A stretch of 39,511 nt of DNA. Source: an uncultured Lachnospiraceae bacterium. Lineage in GTDB: Bacteria > Bacillota > Clostridia > Lachnospirales > Lachnospiraceae. Under the pieces are notes generated by a model, which was given only the letters and a program-made list of their open reading frames with translations, was not told the origin of the DNA and did not search any database. The stretch spans positions 1 through 39,511 of the forward strand of contig CAMWGV010000026.1 in the NCBI GenBank assembly GCA_947173945.1. The letters are read 5' to 3'. Shown here in pieces: positions 32,842 to 39,511 of this stretch (its first letter is position 1; each line of letters starts with the position of its first letter). The position numbers were made by a program, and so were the translations under genes.

Positions 32842-33297
32842 TTAATCCTCCGTATCGCCTTTACTGTTAAATTGATAGCTTACTACCTGATCTATTTCTT
32901 TGTTTTCCTCTGCGGAAAGCTCCTTTAAAAATTCATCAAACTTTTTTTCTTTCAGCTTTTCATGCATTTTTCTCTCCTGCATGACCTGTGCAAGTTTTTG
33001 TCTTGCCAATTCAAGTTCCTTACTTTTTTGTCTTACCACCTCAAGCTGGGCTGCAATCATATCATTCATAACATCAATTGCATTACCGCACTCATCTATT
33101 TTCAGGAAATCAAGACTCCCCTCAATTGCCTCCTGATACTCTTTATAATAAAGCTCTCTTCGGTTCTTAAGAGCCTCTAGCTTATCTTCTTCAAGTGATA
33201 GTGCAATTCTTGCATCCGCATATTCCTGCCTTGCAGCATCCTCAAGCTTAAGCTTTATATCAAGTATATTCTGCATTCTATAAATGAACTTTGCCAT
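32842..33297 (-). CDS. fliJ: Flagellar export chaperone FliJ
   Basis: This 151-residue protein is almost wholly coiled coil. It begins MAKFIYRMQNILDIKLKLED, typical of Gram-positive FliJ, with long Glu/Lys/Leu heptads up to about residue 135. It sits in the centre of the FliI hexamer and links it to FlhA, in a role like the ATP synthase gamma subunit. It follows fliI by 16 nt and precedes the MotE-like gene by two bases. Confidence 0.92.
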   Translation of the reverse strand: MAKFIYRMQNILDIKLKLEDAARQEYADARIALSLEEDKLEALKNRRELYYKEYQEAIEGSLDFLKIDECGNAIDVMNDMIAAQLEVVRQKSKELELARQKLAQVMQERKMHEKLKEKKFDEFLKELSAEENKEIDQVVSYQFNSKGDTED

Positions 33298-33313
33298 ACT
33301 TTAATCACCGTTA

Positions 33314-34624
33314 TTAATCAAATATTTCTTTAAGCTTTTGCAACTCATCATCAATCAAAAACTTAGAATCAACATCCTGCAAAAGAAATTCATTTACCTT
33401 TCCTATTTTGGAAATTGCATAGTCAATTTCCGGATTGGAACCTGCTTTGTATGCTCCAATGTTTATCAGATCCTCCGCATCTCCGTATACTGCAAGAACA
33501 TTTTTCAGCTTTCCGGCAAATGCTTTATGCTCCTTATCTGCAATTGAGCTCATACACCTTGATATACTCTGCAAAACATCAATTGCGGGATAATGATTTT
33601 TGTGACCAAGCTTACGTGAAAGTACAATATGTCCATCCAATATTCCTCTTGCAGTATCTGTAATAGGCTCATTAAAATCATCACCGTCAACAAGGACCGT
33701 ATAAAGACCTGTTATTGATCCTGTGTATGTATTTCCTGCCCGTTCAAGCAGTTTAGGAAGTTCCGCATAAACTGACGGTGGATATCCCCTTGTTACCGGA
33801 GGTTCGCCTGATGCAAGACCTATCTCTCTTTGAGCCATGGAAAAACGCGTGAGCGAATCCATCATAAGAAGTACATCTTTCCCTTGGTCCCTGAAATATT
33901 CAGCAATTGCTGTTGCTGTTTTTGCTGCCTTATTTCTTATAAGGGCAGGCTTGTCAGATGTCGCAATTACAAGTACTGAACGTGCAAGTCCCTCTTCTCC
34001 CAAGTCCCTTTGAATAAATTCTCCAACCTCTCTGCCTCGCTCTCCTATAAGAGCTATGACATTTATATCAGCCTTTGTATTTCTTGCAAACATACCAAGG
34101 AGTGTACTTTTTCCAACACCACTTCCTGCAAATATTCCGATTCTCTGTCCTTTTCCTATTGTGAGAAGTCCATCTACAGCCTTTACACCAAGCGGTAGAA
34201 TTTCAGATATAAGCTTTCTCTTTAATGGGTCCGGTGACATTGCATCAATCGGATAAGCATTTTTACAGAGTATTTCTCCTTCGTCCATAGGTCTTCCTAT
34301 GCCATCCAAAACTCTTCCCAAAAGCTCTGGACCTACTGCAACCTTCAGCACCTCACCTGTATTTCTAACGGTGGAACCAAGACCCACACCATCCACAGAA
34401 TCAAATGGCATAAGCAGAACCCGACTATCCCTGAAGCCAACAACCTCTGCCTTGACCTGACTGCTTCCATCCTTTGACTTTATCTCACAAAGATCTCCCA
34501 GTTTACATGGCGGACCAACAGATTCAACGGTAAGACCAACCACCTTGGTGACTTTTCCATAGTGAAGGCTGAAATCCATATCTAACAGATGTCTGTATTT
34601 ATCTATATTTATGCAGCTTCTCAT
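33314..34624 (-). CDS. fliI: Flagellar export ATPase FliI
   Basis: This 436-residue hexameric ATPase energises flagellar type III export. Walker A GSGVGKS is at residues 167-173, the DELSD-like loop and Walker B region LLMMDSLTRFSMAQREIGLA is near 252-271, and GEPPVTRGYPPSVYAELPKL follows near 273-292. The C-terminal helical domain is complete. ATG 34624 has AGAGGG about six bases upstream. An 88-nt gap separates it from fliH; apart from a 16-codon open frame without ribosome binding site, I see nothing in it. Confidence 0.97.
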   Translation of the reverse strand: MRSCINIDKYRHLLDMDFSLHYGKVTKVVGLTVESVGPPCKLGDLCEIKSKDGSSQVKAEVVGFRDSRVLLMPFDSVDGVGLGSTVRNTGEVLKVAVGPELLGRVLDGIGRPMDEGEILCKNAYPIDAMSPDPLKRKLISEILPLGVKAVDGLLTIGKGQRIGIFAGSGVGKSTLLGMFARNTKADINVIALIGERGREVGEFIQRDLGEEGLARSVLVIATSDKPALIRNKAAKTATAIAEYFRDQGKDVLLMMDSLTRFSMAQREIGLASGEPPVTRGYPPSVYAELPKLLERAGNTYTGSITGLYTVLVDGDDFNEPITDTARGILDGHIVLSRKLGHKNHYPAIDVLQSISRCMSSIADKEHKAFAGKLKNVLAVYGDAEDLINIGAYKAGSNPEIDYAISKIGKVNEFLLQDVDSKFLIDDELQKLKEIFD

Positions 34625-34712
34625 AAATATCCCTCTACCTTTTTATCAGCTAATAAAGTATGAGGCTGTCTCTCCATGAAAACAGGAAAAACAGCTCCAT
34701 TTTAAATTTATC

Positions 34713-35504
34713 TTATGATAAAAGCTTTATTGCAGTTATCATATTATTTACTTGTATATCCATCGATAAATCGATTATTCCATTATCGGTTTCTATCATA
34801 CACTGCCTTTTACCAAGCCCTGAATCAGCAAATATATCAATATTAATACCAGAATTTGCAGCCCCGACTATTCTATCCTTGTTGTCTGAAATATAGGCAT
34901 AACTATCCTCAGGAATTTTAATGATTATATTTTTACCAGCGTCATCACCCTTCAATGCCTGATTTATCATGTATAACATCACGGGCCGGTAGTCATCAAC
35001 AAGAATTCCGGTGAGCTTAGCTACAAGCTGACAGCTTAAATCAATTAAATTATCTTGTGACTGTTTTATAATTTCATCACATTCTATCTTATTTTTGTGG
35101 ATAATTTCATCCTGCTCCTTTTGAATATTCGCAAGATAAATATCTGCTCTTCTGGCAGCTTCAAGGTTCCCTTCCTCAAGTCCTGTATCATATCCGGATT
35201 TACGTGCACTTTCCCTTATTGCATCCGCTTCATCCTTTGCTGACTGCAAAATTGAATTTGCCCGTTCCGATGCCTCCTCACGAATCGATTTTGCCATTTC
35301 CATTGCTTCTTCTACTGTTTGGCTTGGTGATTCGTTTTCTTCCTCATGTTCTTCCTCGGCAATTTCCTTCTTTTCTTCAACAGAACGTATAATCTTTGTA
35401 TTTGCCTTGATTTTCTCCATGGCTCTCGTGTTTACATCAAGAACTAAAGGCTCAGACACATAGTTGCCTTGTCCCACAATCCCTGACTTAAAAAGATTAG
35501 ACAA
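34713..35504 (-). CDS. fliH: Flagellar export ATPase regulator FliH
   Basis: This 263-residue protein binds FliI and the C-ring and holds the ATPase in check. It has a disordered N-terminus, a long coiled coil (about 45-130) with A/E/R-rich repeats such as EEASERANSILQSAKDEADA, and a C-terminal FliH domain (about 140-263) with VDDYRPVMLYMINQALKG and MIETDNGIIDLSMDIQVNNM. Translation likely starts at TTG 35504, eight bases inside the fliG 3' end, after GGAGGTGA, and gives MSNLFKSG, a usual FliH opening. Confidence 0.9.
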   Translation of the reverse strand: MSNLFKSGIVGQGNYVSEPLVLDVNTRAMEKIKANTKIIRSVEEKKEIAEEEHEEENESPSQTVEEAMEMAKSIREEASERANSILQSAKDEADAIRESARKSGYDTGLEEGNLEAARRADIYLANIQKEQDEIIHKNKIECDEIIKQSQDNLIDLSCQLVAKLTGILVDDYRPVMLYMINQALKGDDAGKNIIIKIPEDSYAYISDNKDRIVGAANSGINIDIFADSGLGKRQCMIETDNGIIDLSMDIQVNNMITAIKLLS

Positions 35505-36516
35505 CTAACTCGTCACCTCCGCCACGTGAGATAATTATCTCGCCAGAATCCTCAAGCTTTCTTATAATATTAACAATCTTCTGCTGTGCATCCTCAACAT
35601 CCTTAAGCTTAACAGGACCCATAAATTCCATATCCTCTTTAATCATAGTTGAGAGACGGCTTGAAAGGTTATCAAATATAATCTGCTTAACATCTTCATT
35701 GGCATTTTTAAGGGCAACAGCAAGCTCGTTGTTATCAACCTCACGTAAAACTGTCTGAATCGCACGGTTATCAAGCAACAAGATATCCTCGAATACAAAC
35801 ATTTTTCTTCTGATATCGTCTGCCAATTCCGGTTCTTCGATTTCCAAAGTCTCCATAATATGTTTTTCTGTACTTCTGTCAACAGTATTGAGGATACTGA
35901 CAATGGAGTCAATACCACCAACAATGGTGTAATCCTGATTGACCAAAGAAGCAAGTTTCTTCTCCAAAACTTTCTCAACCTGTTTAATAACATCAGGACT
36001 TGTTCTATCCATCATCGCAATTCTCTTGGCAACATCTGCCTGCTTTTCCGGTGCAAGAGCACTGACAACCGAAGCTGCCTGAGCGGATGGCAGATAAGAA
36101 AGAATAAGTGCAATCGTCTGCGGGTGTTCATCCTGAATAAAGTTCAAAAGCTGGCTGGCATCTGATTTTCTTACAAACTCGAACGGCCGCACCTGAAGTG
36201 ATGCCGTAAGTCTTCCAATTACATCCTTCGCTCTATCCTCACCAAGAGCTTTATCAAGAAGCTCCTTGGCATATGTAATACCACCCTCTGCGATATACTT
36301 TTGAGCCAGACACACCTCGTAGAACTCATCCATCACTGCGTCCTTTATATCCGGTGATACGCTCTTTGTATTGGCAATTTCGAGAGTAAGCTGTTCAATT
36401 TCGTCATCTCTTAAATGCTTAAACACTGTAGCAGAACGCTCAGGTCCCAGACAAATAAGAAGTATAGCTGCCTTTTGGATTCCCGTAATATCTTCCATAT
36501 TTACTTCTCCTGCCAT
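35497..36516 (-). CDS. fliG: Flagellar rotor protein FliG
   Basis: This 339-residue rotor protein interacts with MotA to generate torque. The N-terminal domain (about 1-105, ITGIQKAAILLICLGPERSA) binds FliF. The middle domain carries the EHPQTIALILSYL motif near 128-140. The C-terminal torque domain (about 235-330) has the charged segment FVFEDILLLDNRAIQTVLRE. The length is standard. ATG 36516 has GGGAG eight bases away; ATG 36498 also has a good AGGAG, so the first six residues are uncertain. Confidence 0.97.
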   Translation of the reverse strand: MAGEVNMEDITGIQKAAILLICLGPERSATVFKHLRDDEIEQLTLEIANTKSVSPDIKDAVMDEFYEVCLAQKYIAEGGITYAKELLDKALGEDRAKDVIGRLTASLQVRPFEFVRKSDASQLLNFIQDEHPQTIALILSYLPSAQAASVVSALAPEKQADVAKRIAMMDRTSPDVIKQVEKVLEKKLASLVNQDYTIVGGIDSIVSILNTVDRSTEKHIMETLEIEEPELADDIRRKMFVFEDILLLDNRAIQTVLREVDNNELAVALKNANEDVKQIIFDNLSSRLSTMIKEDMEFMGPVKLKDVEDAQQKIVNIIRKLEDSGEIIISRGGGDELVV

Positions 36517-36521
36517 TTACA

Positions 36522-38126
36522 TCACTCCCAATCATCACTAAGCCAATTTCGAAGCAATGACGCAACAGCCTCAGGATTTTCATCCACAAACTTTTCAATC
36601 TGCGTCTTCGTTGCCGAATTTTCGCTGAATTCTATATCATCAATCGTCTGATTCTCCTTCGTTGTAGCAAGCAACGCCTCAACGGAAAGCTCAGGCTCCA
36701 TCTCAATAACCTCCTCGGTCTTCATGCTCTTAAATACTACATAAAGAAGAAGTACACCAATCAATACAGCAAGTATAATCGTAATTATACTTTGTACAGG
36801 AACTTTTCCATCCTCTTTCGGATAAAATATAGGAACTGTTCTCTCAACAATATATATATTTGAATCCTTTATACCTGTAGCTTTTGCCATAAGGGCAACA
36901 AGGTCAGGATTATTTGTCTCTTCTGTAGCCTCGGAATTGGCAGCACGGAATTCCTCAAACGTAGTTCCCTCAAGAAGTCCGCTGTCCTCCATGTCTTCTT
37001 CCTCGTACACCTGATACCTTGTCAAATACATTGCCATACTGGAATTTTTAAGATCAACCTTTCCGACAGGTTCTGTTGTTCTTGTTTCCGTATAGCTGGT
37101 ATTATATGTTTCCTTTACAAGATTAAGCGTTGACTCTCCGTTTGCATTGTCAAGAAGATTGTAATCCGTAATCTCCTCTCCGTTTGCATCAGTACCGACA
37201 ACCCCTCCGGTTCCATTGGTATTTTGTGCAAGATAATAATAATATGTACCCTTAGGTCCGGTATCATCCGTGTCATTTGAGTAATACTCAAGGTTATGTA
37301 TCTCTTTTTCCGAAATACTTATGTCAAGATTTGCAGAAACTGAAACCTCATCATAAACTCCGGAATTGACCATAAGATTCCACAGCTTGCTATTGTAGTA
37401 TTCCTCTACCTGCTGTTCCACCATAACAACAGGACTAGATACTCCTATTCCTACTTTATTTCCTGAGAAAAGCAGATTACCCTGATTATCTATAATAGTA
37501 ATATCATCTGTATTTTCATTACCAACACAAGTTCTTACATATTCCGCAATGCCCTGAACATTATTTTCATTAAAACTGCTTCCTACAGTAATCATTACAC
37601 TGACAGACGTACTTGCCTGATTTGGTGTAAGACTGCTCTTATTTTCCGGGATATTAATAGTTACAGATGCTTTTGAAATTCCATCCATGGATGCAATATC
37701 ATTGGCCATTGTAGATTGTAGATTAATCTTTGCCTTCAGCCTTTTTTCCGAATCTGTCGTGTTAAAGCTGTTGTCAAACATCCAGTCATAATCCGTCTTA
37801 TTTATATTTGTGCTTATTCCGTTTTCACCTAAAAGAAGCCTTGCACGTGAAAGCTGATCCTCAGCGACCTCAACAGTAAGTGCATCTTTTGATGTTCTGT
37901 TTGTTATACCATTTTCATTGAGGAGATTGACTGCCGCAGCGGTTGCTGCCGTATTCTCAAAGGATGCCAGTGTAACATAATCCGTTCTGTTTAACACAAA
38001 AAACAACGCAACTAACGTAATTATTACTGCTGCGGCTACGGATATAAATAATGTTTTTTGTTTAGTTGTATATTTTTTCCAAAATTCTACTATTTTGGCA
38101 AGTAACTGCTTGAACCATTCGCCCAT
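36522..38126 (-). CDS. fliF: Flagellar MS-ring protein FliF
   Basis: This 534-residue protein forms the MS ring, the first structure of the basal body. A membrane segment spans about residues 23-44, followed by ring-building motifs (LSRARLLLGENGI and LKAKINLQSTMANDIASMDG). An extended beta collar region and a second membrane segment (about 447-468) follow. The C-terminal tail ENPEAVASLLRNWLSDD docks onto FliG. ATG 38126 starts MGEWFKQLLAKIVEFW. It is flanked by fliE and fliG as in nearly all flagellates. Confidence 0.97.
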   Translation of the reverse strand: MGEWFKQLLAKIVEFWKKYTTKQKTLFISVAAAVIITLVALFFVLNRTDYVTLASFENTAATAAAVNLLNENGITNRTSKDALTVEVAEDQLSRARLLLGENGISTNINKTDYDWMFDNSFNTTDSEKRLKAKINLQSTMANDIASMDGISKASVTINIPENKSSLTPNQASTSVSVMITVGSSFNENNVQGIAEYVRTCVGNENTDDITIIDNQGNLLFSGNKVGIGVSSPVVMVEQQVEEYYNSKLWNLMVNSGVYDEVSVSANLDISISEKEIHNLEYYSNDTDDTGPKGTYYYYLAQNTNGTGGVVGTDANGEEITDYNLLDNANGESTLNLVKETYNTSYTETRTTEPVGKVDLKNSSMAMYLTRYQVYEEEDMEDSGLLEGTTFEEFRAANSEATEETNNPDLVALMAKATGIKDSNIYIVERTVPIFYPKEDGKVPVQSIITIILAVLIGVLLLYVVFKSMKTEEVIEMEPELSVEALLATTKENQTIDDIEFSENSATKTQIEKFVDENPEAVASLLRNWLSDDWE

Positions 38127-38152
38127 TTAGATATCCGCCTATCTGTTCTTAA

Positions 38153-38473
38153 CTATAGTTGTAAATTCATAAGTTCCTTGTATGCAGATACAACTGCATT
38201 GGTAACTTTAATCGTGTATTGCAATGAAATATTTGCCTTTCGTTGTGCTAAAGCAAGATCATGTATACTGTCTGTATATCCGAGGGCAAAGCTCATTTCA
38301 GTCTCCTCTGCCTTTTTCTGAAGCATATCTGCTTCTTTATACATATCAACTGCAGCATTCAGAATGCTATCGAATGTATTAACTCCTTCTGCCTTTGAAG
38401 TTATTCCGCTGGGTCTTACCTGACCGATTGCAGACAAGTCATCACTTGAAAGTGTAACAGGTGTTATAGCCAT
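38153..38473 (-). CDS. fliE: MS-ring/rod junction protein FliE
   Basis: This 106-residue exported protein joins the MS ring to the rod. Its C-terminal half has FALGYTDSIHDLALAQRKANI then SLQYTIKVTNAVVSAYKELMN, the FliE hallmark. The N-terminus is short and polar. TAGGAG precedes ATG 38473. It is the third gene of unit 1, between flgC and fliF. Confidence 0.96.
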   Translation of the reverse strand: MAITPVTLSSDDLSAIGQVRPSGITSKAEGVNTFDSILNAAVDMYKEADMLQKKAEETEMSFALGYTDSIHDLALAQRKANISLQYTIKVTNAVVSAYKELMNLQL

Positions 38474-38485
38474 TTATTTTCACTC

Positions 38486-38926
38486 CTAACTTGAGAATAA
38501 TTCCATTCCTTTTGTAGCCATGCTTTTTGAAGCATTGAACGCTGTAACGCTCGCCTCATATGCTCTTGATGAATCAATGAGGTTTGTCATCTCTGTAACA
38601 GTATCTATATTTGGATATTCAACATATCCATCCTCATTTGCATCCGGATTATCAGGTTCATATACAAGCCTTAAGTCTGATGGGTCCTCAACAATCTGAG
38701 TAACCTTTACTCCGTTTGGTCTGTAATAATCCATATATCCATTTAAAATATTGTCAAAAGAGGTTGTATCCTTCTCCATGAATACAGGTATCTTTCTCCT
38801 ATATGCTCCTCCATTTTCTGTTCTAGTCGTATGTGCATTTGCAATATTTTCTGCAATTGTATCCATTCTAAGCTGCTGTGCCGTCATTCCTGTTGCAGAC
38901 ACATTCATAGCTGTAAAAACGCCCAT
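38486..38926 (-). CDS. flgC: Proximal rod protein FlgC
   Basis: This 146-residue rod protein begins MGVFTAMNVSATGMTAQQLR and continues MDTIAENIANAHTTRTENGG, the standard rod-family opening; the C-terminal helix is VTEMTNLIDSSRAYEASVTA. It is exported early through the type III gate. AGGAGG lies seven bases before ATG 38926. It follows flgB after a 39-nt gap. Confidence 0.97.
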   Translation of the reverse strand: MGVFTAMNVSATGMTAQQLRMDTIAENIANAHTTRTENGGAYRRKIPVFMEKDTTSFDNILNGYMDYYRPNGVKVTQIVEDPSDLRLVYEPDNPDANEDGYVEYPNIDTVTEMTNLIDSSRAYEASVTAFNASKSMATKGMELFSS

Positions 38927-38965
38927 ATAAAACCTCCTTAAAATTCAAAACAAATGCTGTTATTT

Positions 38966-39364
38966 TTATGATGATGAGTCGAGAACCATTTTGTATCTTG
39001 CAAACTCCTGATTCATCAAATCAACAAGAGTCTGATACTTAATAGTATTTTCTGCAAGATATGCCTCCTCAGAATTGATATCAACATTGTTTCCATCAAG
39101 CCTATAAGACAATGATGAGTTATCTGTAAACACCTGAGGGTCAAGTGTTGTCAGATCGTCATTTGCCGCTTTTACACTTTTGTACAAAGATCTTCCACCT
39201 GCCAGCTCGGCCTGTAATACAGATTCAAAATTTATATCCTTTCTTTTGTAATGTGGCGTGTTAACATTAGCGATATTGTTATTGATCAGCTCATTTCTAA
39301 GATTTGCTGCATCTGCTGCTTTGTCAAGAATATTAATGTAATTATAAATATCAGATGTTATCAT
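38966..39364 (-). CDS. flgB: Proximal rod protein FlgB
   Basis: This 132-residue rod protein has IYNYINILDKAADAANLRNE, then NNNIANVNTPHYKRKDINFE near residues 28-47, and a C-terminal helix typical of the family. ATG 39364 is chosen because AGGAGG stands six bases before it; the open frame extends 15 codons further, through the promoter region, without a ribosome binding site. It is the first gene of the fla/che cluster in this window. Confidence 0.96.
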   Translation of the reverse strand: MITSDIYNYINILDKAADAANLRNELINNNIANVNTPHYKRKDINFESVLQAELAGGRSLYKSVKAANDDLTTLDPQVFTDNSSLSYRLDGNNVDINSEEAYLAENTIKYQTLVDLMNQEFARYKMVLDSSS

Positions 39365-39399
39365 AGTTCTCCTCCTATGCATGATAATACTTGTCTTAT

Positions 39400-39427
39400 T
39401 TATCGACAAAAACGAACTGCAAGTTTA
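39400..39427 (-). promoter_or_regulatory. Candidate sigma-28 (SigD) promoter upstream of flgB
   Basis: On the minus strand TAAA (39424-39427) is followed after 16 nt by GTCGATAA (39400-39407), close to the SigD consensus TAAA-N14/15-GCCGATA(A/T). The spacer is one base longer than usual. The transcript would start about 30 nt before flgB. The remaining 84 bases to the window edge are AT-rich; I see no clear sigma-A promoter or riboswitch there. Confidence 0.5.
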
Positions 39428-39511
39428 TATGATAATAATCAATAATAATTCGGTAAAATATTACATAAAAACAAAATATATAACTTACACGGTATATATA
39501 CTACCATATTT

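Noticed and set aside
34660-34712. 16-codon minus-strand frame between fliH and fliI (ATG GAG CTG ...)
   Set aside because: It has no ribosome binding site and no coding signature; the gap is more simply an intercistronic spacer.
39410-39511. Cyclic-di-GMP riboswitch upstream of flgB
   Set aside because: No conserved riboswitch core is visible in the 147 bases before flgB; anything further upstream is outside the window.
1-39511. tRNA, rRNA, insertion sequences or prophage remnants
   Set aside because: Genes are nearly contiguous on one strand with no transposase, integrase or RNA-gene signature in the gaps.

Overview
The window looks like the chromosome of a low-GC, motile, Gram-positive bacterium of the Clostridia, most likely a Lachnospiraceae member (Roseburia, Agathobacter, Butyrivibrio or a relative). 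The evidence is AT-rich sequence, strong AGGAGG-type ribosome binding sites, a FliY-type switch protein, CheC/CheD, FlbD, and a sigD-swrB-rpsB-tsf order shared with Bacillus. The genus is inference. Every convincing gene lies on the minus strand, so transcription runs from high to low coordinates. No intergenic gap exceeds 300 bases.

Transcription unit 1 (39427 down to about 28026) starts with a candidate sigma-28 promoter. It encodes flgB, flgC, fliE, fliF, fliG, fliH, fliI, fliJ, a MotE/YlxF-like gene, fliK, flgD, a TIGR02530-type gene and flgE: the rod, MS ring, rotor, export ATPase complex and hook. It ends at a clear intrinsic terminator just after flgE.

Transcription unit 2 (about 28026 down to 5363) restarts from a sigma-A-like extended -10 promoter and a hairpin-bearing leader. 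It encodes flbD, motA, motB, fliL, fliM, fliY, cheY, fliO, fliP, fliQ, fliR, flhB, flhA, flhF, flhG, a YcgR-like PilZ gene, cheB, cheA, cheW, cheC, cheD, a small membrane protein and sigD. After sigD come four less understood genes: a FapA/DUF342 protein, a 103-residue orphan, a SwrB-like (DUF6115-type) membrane protein, and a membrane protein with five decapeptide Thr-Glu repeats and an MltG N-terminal-like domain. The unit ends at a strong terminator. Together the two units supply most of the stator, export gate, switch, chemotaxis core and late-gene sigma factor. Flagellin, filament cap, hook-filament junction proteins, flgM, cheR and chemoreceptors are not in the window.

Below this lies the translation pair rpsB-tsf (5357 to 3405). 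It has its own promoter, whose -35 element sits in the loop of the fla/che terminator, a leader of about 140 nt with a candidate structured element, and its own terminator. Next is a YtrA-type GntR repressor with an ABC exporter ATPase and permease (3357 to 492). Its consensus promoter overlaps a perfect 10-bp-arm operator. Last is the 5' part of a pepD-like dipeptidase, cut by the window edge, with its own promoter.

Nothing here is clearly a wholly new system. The best leads are the split of the fla/che operon between flgE and flbD, the sigD-distal gene module, the interlocked terminator and promoter before rpsB, and the rpsB leader.
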